In this document: one piece after another, positions 1 through 12,674 of the stretch | Numbering within the stretch: position 1 is the stretch's first letter | How the letters are laid out: every line of letters begins with the position of its first letter | NCBI GenBank assembly: GCA_021209875.1 | Contig: JAGYVD010000007.1 | Coordinates: 1,364,001 to 1,428,000 of the forward strand | Direction: 5' to 3' | DNA: 64,000 nucleotides | Source: Rosellinia necatrix | Lineage: Eukaryota; Ascomycota; Sordariomycetes; Xylariales; Xylariaceae | Made by a program: the position numbers and the translations under genes | The notes under the pieces: generated by a model | Database searches by the model: none | What the model was told of the DNA's origin: nothing | Seen by the model: only the letters and a program-made list of their open reading frames with translations

Positions 1-1406
1 AAACACATTTGGCCCCTGTGACTGTGACTGGAACTTGTTCGTATAATTACATAACCCTTCTCTTCCGCTCAGGGTAGGCTATTCGACGACATGCCAGCCA
101 AGATAAAAAACCTACACCGTATCGCTCTCCTATATACATCTCATCCCACCTTTTGAGATATTCGAGGGATTGATCATGTAAACACCCGCGATAGCATTCT
201 CCCTTGTGCGCCCAAGGACACGTAGCAAATGCCCATTTACTAATGAACATGCATTAAACAAGCCACAGCTCGTTGGAAAGCAGACTCCCAACCAACCCCA
301 TTGGACGGAATATTTATCTGTTTATCTGTCCGACTATAACTAGACCTGGTGCACAGTTGTTAGTTTGGGGTTGGAAACATTTGTAATGGTCGAGGGTCTG
401 TGAATGGATTCGTTTTTGGCAGATTACCTAACCATAACAAACAGATAAATCCCGATACCTATCGGGTACGAAGTGACGACCACTCACATTACAGCTGACT
501 CTGGGACCGTCAACGAACCCCCCTCGCAATCTCAAACGTGTCTCCATGCGCTTTGAGCAACGGTCGGGCTGGGAATGAGTGGTCTTGGGATTTTACGGGG
601 GATACCCAGGCACGGTCGTGACACATCAATCTCTATACATGGGAATGCATCAATCCATTTCATTCAAGTTCGGCCCAATCATGTCGCTGGGAGCTATACA
701 CAGTGGGCTGCAATCACGTCTTGGTGAGACGTGACAGATGCGCTATGCCGAAGCCATTCAATCGCCAGCCGAGGCGGGAGGAATATACCAGTTACTAATA
801 GATTATTTCGCTAGAGTGCAGGTTTTACTTTGGGTGTTTCGGTTTGAGGGCGTAGATGACATCCTTCATCCCTCGTTCCGTTGTCGTTCTCGCAGGCATC
901 AGGATAGGCAGGTCGAGGCGTCCATATTAGTACTCAAGACGAGTTGACCATGCCAAATGCTTCTCTGCTGCCAATGTTTTCGGTATCAAAAACGAACGTG
1001 AGAGCCCAGCATGGCATGGCTCGGTCAGCAAACTCCCCGGCAGCAGCTCTTGACCGACAAAAGCGAGCAAAGTGCTGCCGGGCTCTGCGATGAATCGATG
1101 CACTGATACCTACTCGGGAATGAAACACAATGGTATCACGAAGTAGCCATCATCGGCTGGGCAACAAGTGTCGCCGACAATCCCGTGAGCAAACGAACCA
1201 CCACATTTGTTTCCTTTGTTCTCCCCACCCTGCCGATTTCCCGGGTCCTGCTAGCCGGCGAGTTACCTCATTTTTTTTGATTTTTTTTTTTCCACGGGGC
1301 CATCTCGCGAGGGTAATCCGATTTCCGACCACCCCAGCTGTTCTGGGAGGCGTTCTCGTCTACAAGCCCGATTTTCTCGCAGTTCCTCCCGTCTGCTGCC
1401 GGGCAA
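1..1406. other. Intergenic DNA, left edge
   Basis: I see no supported gene here. Small open frames on both strands lack splice partners and family features. A T-rich stretch (about 1270-1290) precedes the first gene. A good 3' splice site, a pyrimidine-rich stretch ending in CAG at about 1382, lies just upstream of the first ATG of the next gene, so a 5' untranslated intron or an unrecognised short first exon is possible. Confidence 0.5.
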
Positions 1407-2752
1407 ATGCCAGATAAACACAGCGCCATGGACAAGGTCAACCCGAGCATTTCTAATGGCTCGTGCTGGTCCAACGTAAACGTCGCCTTGGAGGATGCGT
1501 ATATACCCTGCGGGAACGTGGCCGACGGTAGCAGCTACGCTTGTTGCCATTTCGGCGACAACTGCCTGTCCAGCAACGCTTGTTATCATGCAAGATGTGA
1601 GTTGACTATATGGCGTTCTGTGTGAGATGTCCGCGACCAGCTAGCTAATAGGAGGCTTGGGCAAGTCGGCATCACGTATCTCGCGGGCTGTACTACCCAA
1701 GACTTCAGTGGACCTGCGTGCCAGAACAAGGGACCATTCTTCAATCAGTCTTGGTGAGTACAGACACTCCTCCTCGCCCGGACTCCGATCTGTTTGCTTC
1801 ATGCGGGGCAGCACCTTTCCCCGGTACAATCGTTAGCAGCGAGGTGGCTTGCATTGCGCCGGCTCGATACCTAGATCGGTCTTAACATGGAAATAGGGTA
1901 GGCCTCACGCGTTGCGATCCCGACCAAACCTCCTGGGCGGGATGTCCGGAGAAGGCCGGTATCGTCGGGTCGAGCCCGCCGACTGCGAACTGTAAATGCT
2001 CAAAGGATACTGTCCTCTTCCAAGATAGGCCTATGCTTGAGAACATCGCCAGCCTCCCCCAGAGCCTAGGCGGCGCCATCTCCTGGTTCCCTAATCACGA
2101 ACCCACCTCAACTACATCCAAACCCATCACCACGCTACCGACAACATCTACCGGGGTAACATCTACGACGGATTCTTCGTCAATAGGCAGCAACAGCCCG
2201 GCCGAGTCAAGCCCGCCCATGTCAACCTCGTCAACCACGCCGCCGCATGCTACTGGACTTTCTACTGGCGCGAAAGCAGGTATCGGGGTTGGCAGCGCCT
2301 TTGGTGCCATCGTCATCGGTTGCCTTATCGCCATCGCCGTAATCTTCCGAAGGCGGAAGACAAAGGGGAAAGATATCCCAAGCCCCCGACTCCCTACACC
2401 GACGACCCAGTCCGGCCCCACCCAGCCCGGAGCGCCTGAGTCTACGTTCTCCGTGCTTGGTGGTTTCAAAGCCGAACTGCCGGCCGACGATCCCCCGCGC
2501 ACGAACACCATGGCATCATCTTCAATCACGGCCCCTCCCACTCCCACTCCAACCCCATCACCGGCTCAGCCGCCGACCCCGCACCAGTACCAGCCGTACC
2601 GCCCAGGAGCCTATCACCGGCACTCAAACGTCTCCCAGCTATCTAGCGGGACCCCCGGGTATTCCGAGAGCCTCGTGAGCGTGCCTTCTCCCGTAACACT
2701 AGGGGAGCCGCACAGGAGCGCACAGCCTGAGACGATCCACGAGCTACAATGA
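1407..2752 (+). CDS. Single-pass membrane protein with Cys-rich ectodomain and Ser/Thr/Pro stalk
   Basis: Three exons fit: 1407-1596, 1666-1753 and 1897-2752, giving 377 residues with matching phases. The ectodomain (about residues 15-145) has the spaced cysteines of a widespread fungal family: a Cys-Trp start, ACC, CLSSNACY, TYLAGCT, then a TRCD...W.GCP...NCKC block. A Ser/Thr/Pro-rich, probably O-glycosylated stalk follows, then one hydrophobic segment at about residues 221-243 with an RRRK stop-transfer signal, and a Pro-rich cytoplasmic tail. This layout is typical of fungal surface or wall-stress sensor-like proteins, but no function is proven. No classic signal peptide is seen; ATG 1428 is an alternative start, and an upstream exon cannot be excluded. 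Family assignment is firm, role unknown. Confidence 0.82.
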
Positions 2753-4379
2753 TCAGGGGATAAGAGATATTATGTCGCTGGATCGCCAATTCTGTCGGTA
2801 GTGCAGATCAGAGAGCAAGAGCTGTATAAAACACCCCCAAAATAGGAGGCGAGGGGACAGTACGAGACAAGAAGATGTAACATGTCGGTATTGGGCGAAG
2901 GTCACCAACGCCAGCAAATATAATTAGTCTCATATAATATCACCTACCCTCCGGTAATTCGTAAATAGGTGAGTGATAGTGAAGGTGAACGACACCTAAT
3001 CCCATATCTCTCCACGGTAGCCTCCACGGAGGGCATTAGGCTTATGGGTGGTAGTAAATTAAGCCAAATTAACAGAACAAAATTGCCGTATCACCCACGA
3101 TACCTCTGGTGCGTCGTGTTTCCAGGCTTGAAAAATGGCACGAAAACGCTAGTGGGCGTTACTTGTCACGCGTTACCTGCGTCATTAATGATAAACTTTG
3201 AGTTAATTTCATAGACTATTTCATAGATCGTCATATATACTCTCGTGTGTATTCTAGAACACTCTAGGTATCCAATGTTATGCCAACATTCTGCAAAGTA
3301 GCTGTCTGATGTCAAATCGATTGAGGTAGCCAAGTCTTTGTATCTTAGGGTACGATCGGGCCTGGCGCAAATTTGAAGTAACCAGAAGATGGCAATGTTG
3401 TGCTAACAAGATTAATTTGTATCGGTCGAGTTTAGACCCGAAGATACGTAGCATTTATGCCAGCCTTGAGGAACATATCTAAAATAAGGGTATGGACTAC
3501 ATGGGCATATTTTGCACTGTGGAATCGTTGGGTTTAATAATAGTAAATATCTCGTGGTTAACAGCTTGCTATGTTACTTCATTGAAAAGGGGAATTACGT
3601 CTAAGATACTTGCAAGAGAGGTAATTACAGGTGGCCAAAGGGGTTAGTCACATAAGTTTAACAGCAAGAACCAAAGTCAAGCACCTAGTAGCGCAGAGGC
3701 GTATATATCTAGTTTCCATTGCTGTATGTAGAAAACGGGTTCTCGAATATCCAACAGTGTCAGTCCAGTTCTGATAACTAACTTATGGCAACTAGCCGAG
3801 GCTAAGGTTATACCAACACCGAGATCTCTAAGACGACATTTCACAACGATGGAATAGCGGGCTGGGGGGAGCGGGTGACTTCGCAGTTCCTTCCATTTTC
3901 ATACTATATGGCATCATATTAGCAGCGTGCTGGGGTACTGGCCTAGTAAAGGTAGCGTATTGGAAACTCACGACGGTTTCCTCGGATAGTCACGCTATAA
4001 TCGAATAAAACGACCTTACATTGTGTGAGCCCCCTGTGTTAGCGTGACTTCACATTTTGTAAGACTGGTGGATTATAGTTTAAGGAAATTTGTTGAGAAC
4101 GGCGGCCATGCTAATCTTTTCTATCCATGATGTCGAGGCAAGACGGCCATGTAAATCAAACGGCAATGTTAAAAGAAACATAAGGCCTACTGATAGAGGC
4201 TTGCGTCGCTTCCACTACCCAACAACGCTCCCACAACCTCCATTGCTTCTACTATTTTCACCACTTCCACTCTTGTTGCAGTTACTATTCCACACGCAAC
4301 TATCAATACTGATCACCTAATTCTCTTCCCACCCCTATACACCAAGACGCATCGTGCCTCCCCATGCACCTCAAATTAA
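2753..4379. other. Intergenic DNA, rather AT-rich
   Basis: No gene is supported. The composition is AT-richer than the flanking genes. The last 130 bases before the BTB gene are pyrimidine-rich (CTTCCAC/CTCCCAC runs, 4205-4280), as is common in fungal promoters near the transcription start. A 76-codon open frame there (4090-4320) is best read as promoter or leader. Confidence 0.5.
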
Positions 4380-5508
4380 ATGGCGACTATTTACGATGAT
4401 CTTCGGGACCAGTTCCTTAACCCTCGATATTCCGACCTCGAGGTTATCTGCCGGGGAGGCAGCAAGCTCAAGGTGCATCGTATGGTGATTGCGCTCCATT
4501 CACCCATCCTCGACTCGATGGCCACCGAGAGCCGAGACAATGATGTATGCTATCTCGCTAGCCCCCGCTCGTTTGGTAGAGTGTGAGACTAACATGCGCC
4601 TCGCTTCCCAGGGCCAGATCGTTTCACGAATCGAGCTGCAAGATGTGGATTTTACCACAGTCTATATGGTGCTACAGTTTTTTTACGGTGGCAACTACAA
4701 TGATTACGAGAGGGTGGGAAGCTTCCACTCACCCAGCTACGTGGTCTTCATGACCCCCCAAGAGGTTGTTGCTAGCCTCGAAACCCTCCCCTGCCTCCAG
4801 AATGCATCGACTACCGAAGACACATCTGTTGACGGCGAATATGACGACGAACGAGAGTGGGATGGCCAAGACGATGAAGATGAAGAGGATGATGAAGAGA
4901 TCTCGGATGGAGGTAGTAGCAGTGGATCTAGTCAGGGTGAAGTTCGAGAGGAAGGCAAAGACAGAGACGGCAAAAGAAATCGCGTATTCAATGGCCATAA
5001 TCTATTCGACTCTCTTCGAGTCTACCGTGTGGCTTCGCGATTTAACGTCTTGCCGCTCAAGCTCTTGGCTCGCGACAGATTCTATCGCACGGCGGAAAAG
5101 GTATTGCAGTTCTCGCAGCCCCACAAGAGAGAAGGGAAATGGTGGACCCACGATGATCAACGCATCTATCGATCGAAGCTGGCCAAAGCTATCTACAAGG
5201 ACTTCCCGCATGTGGTACGGTAAGTCATGATTGGTTAGGCTAGGTTTTGTGTCTCGAAGACTCCCACGAATTTCCAGAAATAGACCACTCGACGGGAGGC
5301 GTGACTGACTTCGGGTGCTGTCATTAGTGAGCTCTACGATACCATTCCCGAGGCAGACACGGTGATACGCGCGATCCCGCCAATGCTTATCGCGGCGGGA
5401 TACAACGACGACGCATTCCGCGATCATATGAAGCCGCTGCTTGAGGATTATCCGGGCCTCGCGCTTGCAGTAACGGAGTGCATGCGAATCCCCTATTCAA
5501 AGGAATGA
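4380..5508 (+). CDS. BTB/POZ domain protein
   Basis: Exons 4380-4544, 4612-5219 and 5328-5508 give 317 residues. The N-terminus (residues about 10-90) has the BTB/POZ signature: LRDQFLNPRYSDLEVIC, then KVHRMVIALHSPIL, then after the first intron a beta-strand/helix pair ending in VLQFFYGG. This matches fungal BTB proteins in which the pattern 'KVHk.vl...S.vf' is followed by 'll.ylYtg.Y'. The centre is strongly acidic (runs of Asp/Glu, about residues 150-180) with a Ser/Gly stretch. The C-terminal part (LFDSLRVYRVASRFNVLPLK) is the usual BTB-following helix region. BTB domains mediate dimerisation, often as Cullin-3 adaptors; the partner here is unknown. Intron 1 (67 bases) and intron 2 (108 bases) have GT..AG ends. 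Confidence 0.85.
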
Positions 5509-5636
5509 AGAAGCGCACCAAGCCGATTGCGACTCGAGATCAAGCCTCGCCCTATCTGGGGAAGAGGAGGAGGAGGGGGAGAAGACCCGGGGATGAGGGA
5601 GAGGGAGCGATAAGATAACTCCTCGGTTTGCGTGTT

Positions 5637-5889
5637 ACGCGTAGGTACGCGTCGTGCCCTGCTCACTTAGGGTCGGTCAAGGGAAGCCGAGATACAGTGT
5701 CAATATCCTTAGGCTATTGGCTTTGGCTTCTCCCACGCGTTGTAGGTACGCTAAATAGCGCTATGGCACAATATAGTCTATAGGTAGGTACATACACTAC
5801 ATACCTAAGGTAGTAGGACGGGACGATAACTTTGATAAGCTTGCCTGCCTGCTGGGTCGGATAGATCTTACCGAAGCCCCTGCACGCGT
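5637..5889. promoter_or_regulatory. Cluster of four ACGCGT (MCB-like) sites
   Basis: ACGCGT occurs at 5637-5642, 5647-5652, 5735-5740 and 5884-5889. This hexamer is the core of the MluI cell-cycle box bound by MBF (Mbp1/Swi6) in fungi. The cluster sits downstream of the BTB gene and 3.2 kb before the Wee1 ATG, so its target is unclear. The motif is seen; a regulatory role is inference. Confidence 0.3.
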
Positions 5890-7810
5890 GCTAGGTAGTG
5901 TCGACGGTTCGCGGCGACGTTGGCACACGGTTCACCTTGTGCCTGGGTCGCTTTTAGGTCCCGCGCTAGTTACATAGTGTAGTGTAAGTCAATCGACGCG
6001 ATCAACAAATTGTCACCTGAGGAGGGGGACATGCGCGTGGTGGGAGCCTCGCGCAAGGGGGGCTCAACCTCGCGAGGATGGGACTGGACGGCCCCTTGCC
6101 ACAAGTCACAAGTGTATTTACCTTTGCTACGTAGAGCAGGCGTGTTGTGGACCGAGATGGCTGGGAAGAATTATCACAGCCTCGAAATCAGGGGGAAGAT
6201 GGCTGGAGATCTGCTACACTACACCTGAGGATCTACTAGCCATCTCGTTATGACATGGGTACGTATTGACCAAAGCTACCTAGGTACTTACCTATGTTGG
6301 TAGGTACGTACCACTTTTAAGTGCAGCGACATATCAGGAAGGTACGTACCAAGGTATGTAGAGTAGCACTACTGCCATGTTTCTTCAGGCAGCCCCATCT
6401 ACCTGTTGATTGGATTTAACTATCAGCCGCTATTGGGTGAAATTGGACTGGGATGAGCATTTAGTTGGTAGGTAGGTAGAGGTACACTATCTGTTGCAGA
6501 TAGAGCACAGTTTATCTAGCCGCCTTAGGACAACTAGGCCTGATTTGGGGCGGAGCGACGTCCTGAAGCAAGACAAGCCACGGACGGAATGTTAATAGGT
6601 CGCATGAAAAGAGGAATTAAATCATAATGCTGATTGATTGTATTAAGATTATCTATTTATATTTGTTTACATTTGGCAGTTGACCGTGCTCACTGCCCCT
6701 GTGGTGATCACAGCAACTGTAACGGCAACCACTATCACAGTAGGTACATACCTGCCTAGGTAGGTGGGTGGTTTAGTGTATATGAGACTGGCACGCGGGA
6801 ATCATATTTGATGGGGAAGGAATGAGGGGAGAACGGTTCATGAGTTGATGAGTGTGGTCACGACCAAAGATGAGGAGTGACGGGCCCCACACGTCGAGAC
6901 CCTGATCAGCGATTTTGACTCAGGCTTTTCAATAAATTGACGGTGGTAAAACACCTATCAGGAGTACGTACATATGTAGTACTCAGCATGTACCTGATTC
7001 TAACGGGGATACTCGACACGTCCAATAGCAAGGAGGTACACTAGGACTAGGATGGCTGAGGCTAAGCGTAGTTTCGGAAACGCTACGTGTGGTGTATTGT
7101 TAGTGGTATTGGGAGTGCCCAGCAGCCGCCCGTATGAGTTGGGGGTTTGAGAAGATGATCTGAACGGCAATTGCCGCGCGCGAGAGAGGATGAGCGCAGG
7201 AAGGGGCTTGCGCCTGCATATGCGTTGTGGCCATTTCTGAAGAAAAAAAAAGTCAACGGAGGGGTATGTACACATGAGAGCTAGAAGAGAATCACTGATT
7301 ATTAATACATTAAGAGTCAAAAAAGGGGGCAACAATAGAGAAGTAAACAAATGCACACATACACACAAACACGAACTATCGGGAATGGGAAGATCAGAGA
7401 GGGGTCTTTAAATAGGTACCTAAATACATGGGCGACTGATTTCGTTCGTCTTATCGCACAATTACCTGCCTAGTGGTCGGTAGGGTGGCTATACTTGGTA
7501 CATACACAACACGACACAATCAAACCAAAAAAAAAAGGGAAAAAAAGAAAAAAAAAAAAGTTAATACGAGAAATTGAATAACCCAATTCCGAAGAGAAGC
7601 GTAGGGCAGCTCGTCATGTATACACTACCTAATTGGTAGGCATCATGCTGCAGTACACCTGATTAAGAGGGTAGGTGCCCAAGTAGGCATGTACTTATGT
7701 ACTTAGGTGTGCACTACACCTGCCAAAATACGCTAAGTAAGCTGGCTGGTCCCGGTAAACCGGGGGCTAGAAGGTGCCGGAAGGTGGTCAAAGGTCCTTC
7801 AACCCGCAAA

Positions 7811-7816
7811 ACGCGT
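7811..7816. promoter_or_regulatory. ACGCGT (MCB-like) site upstream of wee1
   Basis: A single ACGCGT about 1.24 kb before the Wee1 start codon, in the region expected to hold its promoter given the long leader. MBF control of cell-cycle genes through this motif is known in yeasts; control here is inferred. Confidence 0.3.
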
Positions 7817-8289
7817 CAGACCAGTGCTGGGTAAAGTAAACAAACGCGCTTTCCGTTGTCCCCACCAACCCACCTCGTATGTCACTTCCAGGCTACAAGT
7901 ACACACAGAGGAGGCGCGATCCTCATAGATCCTCACATATCCTCATACATCACGGTCGCTCTATCCCTCCTGGTCTTGTACCGCCCCCTTGACCGCTACT
8001 TGTGACGCCCACGCACTTGCAACCTGTAGGGCCACACCACGCACCTTGCCCACATACCTTGCCCGCATACCTCCCCTTTTCTCCTCCCACCTCGATAGAT
8101 CGTGTGGAATACTGGAATACTACCTAATAATTCAAGCCCGCCTTGATTTCAAGCGATTGCCTGCTTGCAACTTGCCTCGCGGACTTCATCACCAGCTACA
8201 CATAACACCTACCTCATCTGTATAGTTGACGATAAATTATCTCTCTGCGCGCTGGCTGCCCGAAGAGTGTGAAGTCTGTGAAGCGTGTG

Positions 8290-8332
8290 AAGTGTGTGTG
8301 TGAGAGAGGTGTGTGGGAGAGAGAGAGAGAGG
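8290..8332. repeat. (GT)n/(GA)n simple repeat
   Basis: Alternating GT followed by GA dinucleotides in the probable wee1 leader or promoter. Confidence 0.7.
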
Positions 8333-8752
8333 TGGTGCCTACCACGTTTTCGCCACACTCGTTTCTGCCTTGATCGCCCAAACCGGACTGACTAACAACA
8401 CACACGTCAGGATCGGACCGGATCGCCTGCGTGGCAACTGATTTGTCTTGCGTGTCTGAGTTCCATTTTGGGATCTCACCAAACATCTCAACAATTCTTG
8501 TTGCTTGTTCACCTTCGGCTCATTCGACACCTCCAGCACCGGCGCACAGTCGTCATCACCCACCTGTCTAAGTGGAAACAGCTACCGACTGGCGGAGCCG
8601 ACAACAGAAGCACTTCGCTTTTGCGACAACGACAATAGCAGCAACAATAACAACAACAACAAAAACAACAGCAGCAGCAACTCCACAAACACTATTCACT
8701 TTACATACCTACTCACCATCACTCAACTGGTCTACCCACGCCGAGACAAGTC

Positions 8753-8770
8753 ATGAGCAGCCTTACCTAG
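8753..8770 (+). promoter_or_regulatory. uORF 1 in the wee1 leader (5 codons + stop)
   Basis: ATG at 8753 opens a five-residue frame (MSSLT) ending in TAG. It lies 285 bases before the Wee1 ATG. No other ATG occurs between here and 9055 except uORF 2, so both would be met by scanning ribosomes if the transcript starts upstream. Whether the leader extends this far, or is spliced, is not known. Confidence 0.45.
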
Positions 8771-8819
8771 TCGTCCTCGTCCAAGAAGTACGCTTGCCCT
8801 CGCATCATTGGCATTCCAG

Positions 8820-8837
8820 ATGTCTAAACTCGATTAA
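8820..8837 (+). promoter_or_regulatory. uORF 2 in the wee1 leader (5 codons + stop)
   Basis: ATG at 8820 opens a second five-residue frame (MSKLD) ending in TAA, 218 bases before the Wee1 ATG. Its length equals that of uORF 1. Confidence 0.45.
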
Positions 8838-9054
8838 TTACTGCTCCGCTCACATTTCTCGCATCAGCCAACCACCCCTGCGTTACTATTGTTTGTTTCC
8901 AGGCGATTGTGGCCAACACTGGCGCATCATCTACACCCAACGGCCGACGTCCGACGCCACCACAACCCGGCCCGCGTGTCCTTCTCAGTCGCCTTGTATT
9001 CCACCCGAGCATTATTTGTCGCAGCCGCGTCGTTGTATCCGAACACAGCACGAG

Positions 9055-12000
9055 ATGTCTAACAGTGGGGGCACTCTGACCTTGCCGTCACCAACTCACC
9101 CTCATCACCATCACGCCGATGTTCAAGCTGGCCTGAGAACCCTGAGGCGGTCTCTATCGCGGTCGCCCTCCAAGTTTTCCCTTGTTCGCACAGCCTCACA
9201 AAGTAGTTCGGATACTGGTTCGGTACCCTCTTCGCCCTCTTGCCGTCGCGCACAGTCTCAATATTTCGGACCCGGCCATTCAAATTCGGCCCAACCAAAC
9301 TCTAATCACTCTCCCTCCCCTCTGGCAACGCCCTTCCGACCTAGCGTGAAACTATCGCTCAGGTCTGCTAAGTCAGCCTCAAGAAGTCCTTTGAGCGCGT
9401 CCACAACAGGGTCGCGGACGCGAACTCGAACCTCCCCACGTACTTCTCCGCGCAGCCCATCCAGACGCGCTTTGATTACTGCCTCTTCTGTGGGCAATTC
9501 GACACCCCAACTTGGCTTTACTACTCCTTACGGACAAGAAAACTCAGGCGTTGCATCTGCGCGTGGTTCGACACCACGAAAGAGTATTGAGAAGCCATCG
9601 AATCGGCATAGTATGCATCTCGATATGACTGGCTCATCTATGTTCAATCAGCAACCTTTTCCGGAGGCAAGTCCTCTGAAGAAACGGAGCGACTCCAGTA
9701 TGGATCTAGATGAATCCGCCGAGGATAGCCCTCAGGCGAAACGTCGGAGCTACGGCCCTTCGAGCGCAGGAGAAAGCTTCAACATCTTCGATCATTTCCC
9801 CAAGCCAACTACCCCAATCGAGATCCACGACGATTCCCCGAGGGAATATGAATGGACCAACAATGTCGCCACTAGTCCTGTGGAATCGTCGTATTCTACG
9901 ACACAGGCATCAATGCCACGAAGGGCTGGGTCGCTCCGGAGGTCTACGCTCCAGCAGCGTCACAACAGCGATCGCACCTCGTTATCGCGACGAACTGGAA
10001 TGACATCGTTATCGACTATGGCTGCGATGCCGCAAAGCCCCACCGAAGCGGGCACTCCCAGCAACGCGAGTCGACCACGACTGTCGATCGATTCGTTTAC
10101 ACCCCTTGCACAGGATAGCCCCTTTGTAGAGAGTATCCTGCCTCCTATTCACGCACTTCAGCCGGCCGCTCAACGCCATCCTCTTTCTCGCACTATCACG
10201 ACGTCGTCGTCAGGGTCAAGCTTTGTTGATGATTCACCGACTCACTTTCCGATCCCAACCGAAAAACCGAGAGCGCGCATGAACTTTTCTAAAAGTCTAC
10301 CACTGGGTGCAGTTCGTCCTAGACCTGATCATCTGGAAGGTCCCAGTGGTAGTGTTTCGACTCCCGACTATAAGCACGCGAAGCCATATGAAGGGGCTTT
10401 TGCATCCACTGGTTTAGTTTCTAAAATGATTCGGAATCCTGAGGAAAGACTTCCAAGCAATCTGTTTGGCGGAGCTGTTCCTGATACGCCATGCAAGAAA
10501 GCTCCTGTTGTACCCAGAAAGCCGAGCCATGGCTATGCAACATACCCACCACCACCACCGGCGGGCTTTGGGAAGAGAGGCGCCAGGTTTAATAGACACC
10601 ATGGGTCTCCCACAACGCCTTTTGGCCGCAGCATTGCGAACGAGCCACCGCGACCAGTACTTTTCCCCGGATTCAATTCGAGACACTCTCGTAAAGGGAG
10701 CCTCCTTAGTCTCTATAGCAATGAGAGCAGGAGCCCCACTATCAACGACGATGAAATGGACACCTGTGATGAGGGCTCTTTACCGCCAACACCGACGAAA
10801 AACCAACTATCTACCCAGGGCTCAAACAATTTGAGTGACCTGTCAGATGGGAGCCCGACGACAGACCGTTTCATGCCTCAGCTTTCCTATGCTGGTGGTG
10901 AGACTACTTCATGGCGACCAATGAATGTTAGCTGTAAGTCAAGCGCCTTGAACGGGCTTTGTGATACCGGGCTAGCTGAAGTCAACAACCCGGATTCTAC
11001 TGCCACACAAGGACCCGTCTCTCCTACTTCCCTTGCATTGGCATCGTTTAGTCAATCGAGAGCAAAGCGTAGTGCGATGTCTCTACCTGCACCTCTTCAG
11101 ACAGTGTCTAAAGATATCATTAACCCTACTACAAGATTGAAGTTTGCTAAGAATAACATGATGAATACAGCCAGCCCTTTGGACCACCTCGAACCTGCGG
11201 ACGAGGCATCGCCTAAGACCCCACGAACTGATGGACTTACCCTTGATGGGGGTTTGTCCATTGCTAAGCAAGCAGACGGCTTTCTATTTCCCGGAAGCCA
11301 TGGACGGGGCTCAATCCTACCGCCTGCAACCCCTACCGCGAGACAACATTCCTTCTCGCGATCGCTGGACAGGCGTGTTATTACGCCCGTTCATGGACTG
11401 GCTAGTCACGAGCCCGATCAAGGTCTCACTGCACGTTTTGGAAAGGTGGAATTTATAGGACGAGGCGAATTCTCAGAAGTTTACAAAGTTGTTGAGTCGG
11501 TCAAGTCTTTGGTGGTGATTGAGAACGGTTTTTTCAGCACCCCAACGAATCTGGCAACAACGACACCCACTTCCCCCCCGCCCACTAAGCTGTTTGCTGT
11601 CAAGAAGCTTATTCTTCCGATTCAGGGAGTTAAAGACCGGAGGCTACGCTTGCGGGAGGTTGATGCCCTGCGGAGTCTTGTTGGCTGCGATCATGTTTTG
11701 CAACTCGTCGATAATTGGGAGGAAAATAACTGCCTTTATATTCAGACTGAGTTCTGTGAAGAGGGTAACTTGAATGAGTTCCTTACAGAGGTTGGGGCGA
11801 AGGGCCGACTGGACGATTTTAGAATTTGGAAGATTATGTTCGAGATGGCTCAGGTAAGTGCCAAATATCTCGATGCAAGAACACTCAAAACAGTGCTAAC
11901 GATCGCTAGGGATTGAAATATATTCACTCTTCTGGGTTTGTTCACCGCGATCTCAAACCCTCGAACATTCTAGTTGGCTTTGACGGAACTCTCAAGATAG

Positions 12001-12674
12001 GGGATTTCGGATTAGCGACATCACTGCAAGACGCATCCGACGCTAGTTTTGACTTGGATGGGGATCGAGAGTATTTGGCCCCTGAAGCTCTACGATCAGA
12101 AATCGACACACCCGTGGATATCTTTTCTCTTGGGTTAATTATGCTGGAGATTGCGGCCAATGTCAAGCTACCCGAGAACGGGGCAACATGGACCGCTCTG
12201 AGAGAAGGCGATTTCTCAGAGATCCCAGTTCTTACCCAAGTGGGTGATGCCGTCCAGCGGGACGCAGAGGGCATGCCACTGGATGAGACCGACCGTAGCC
12301 TAAATGTTCTCGGCAGCGATGGAAATGCTGCGAGGGGTGGCCGCCGAAGTCACATTTTTAGGACTGGAGCCAGACATTCTGGTGATATTTTCGGCCTGCA
12401 TCGTACAAGCTCCAGCCGAAAAACCGAGTTACAACAACCACCTCGCTTTATGAGCGACCCCAACCATTGCAGTTCTTTGGACACAGTAGTGAGGCAGATG
12501 CTAGCTGCTGTGCCAATACTCCGCTTTACTGCCCTGGATCTACTTCAGTTGGAGGCATTGGCGTGGGTCGGCCATCGTAGGCGAGCAGGTGCCACGGTTT
12601 TCGAGGGTAATTGGGGCCCTGGAGACGAGGTCATTGAACCACCGTCCCTTGACACCGAGATGACCGACGTCTGA
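9055..12674 (+). CDS. wee1: Wee1/Swe1-type mitosis-inhibitor protein kinase
   Basis: Exons 9055-11853 and 11910-12674 give 1187 residues, near the size of other filamentous-fungal Wee1 kinases. Residues 1-780 are a Ser/Pro-rich, poorly ordered regulatory region. The kinase domain (about 790-1170) has the glycine loop GRGEFSEVYKV (from about 802), the ATP lysine in AVKK (K850), HRDLKPSNIL (catalytic D947), DFGLA (D965) and DREYLAPE, the last being typical of the Wee1/Swe1 clade. There is a loop of about 30 residues between beta-2 and beta-3. Wee1 phosphorylates the conserved tyrosine near the Cdk1 N-terminus and delays entry into mitosis. ATG 9055 is the first ATG of a frame that is open without ATG for 160 codons upstream. 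The single 56-base intron falls in the middle of the kinase domain. The gene is convergent with GCP3. Confidence 0.95.

Larger units (their letters stand above)
5509..9054. other. Long intergenic region and wee1 5' leader
   Basis: No protein gene is supported over 3.5 kb. It contains many TAGGTA/TACCTA words (for example 5784-5815, 6270-6312, 6740-6775), poly-A tracts (7531-7558), a cluster of ACGCGT sites (5637-5889), one more at 7811, and a GA/GT-rich simple repeat (8290-8332). The last several hundred bases before 9055, CA/CT-rich and nearly free of ATG codons, look like the transcribed leader of the kinase gene. Confidence 0.5.

Noticed and set aside
8572..9054. In-frame upstream extension of the Wee1 frame
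   Set aside because: Open for 160 codons but without any ATG; its CA/CT-rich composition fits leader sequence.
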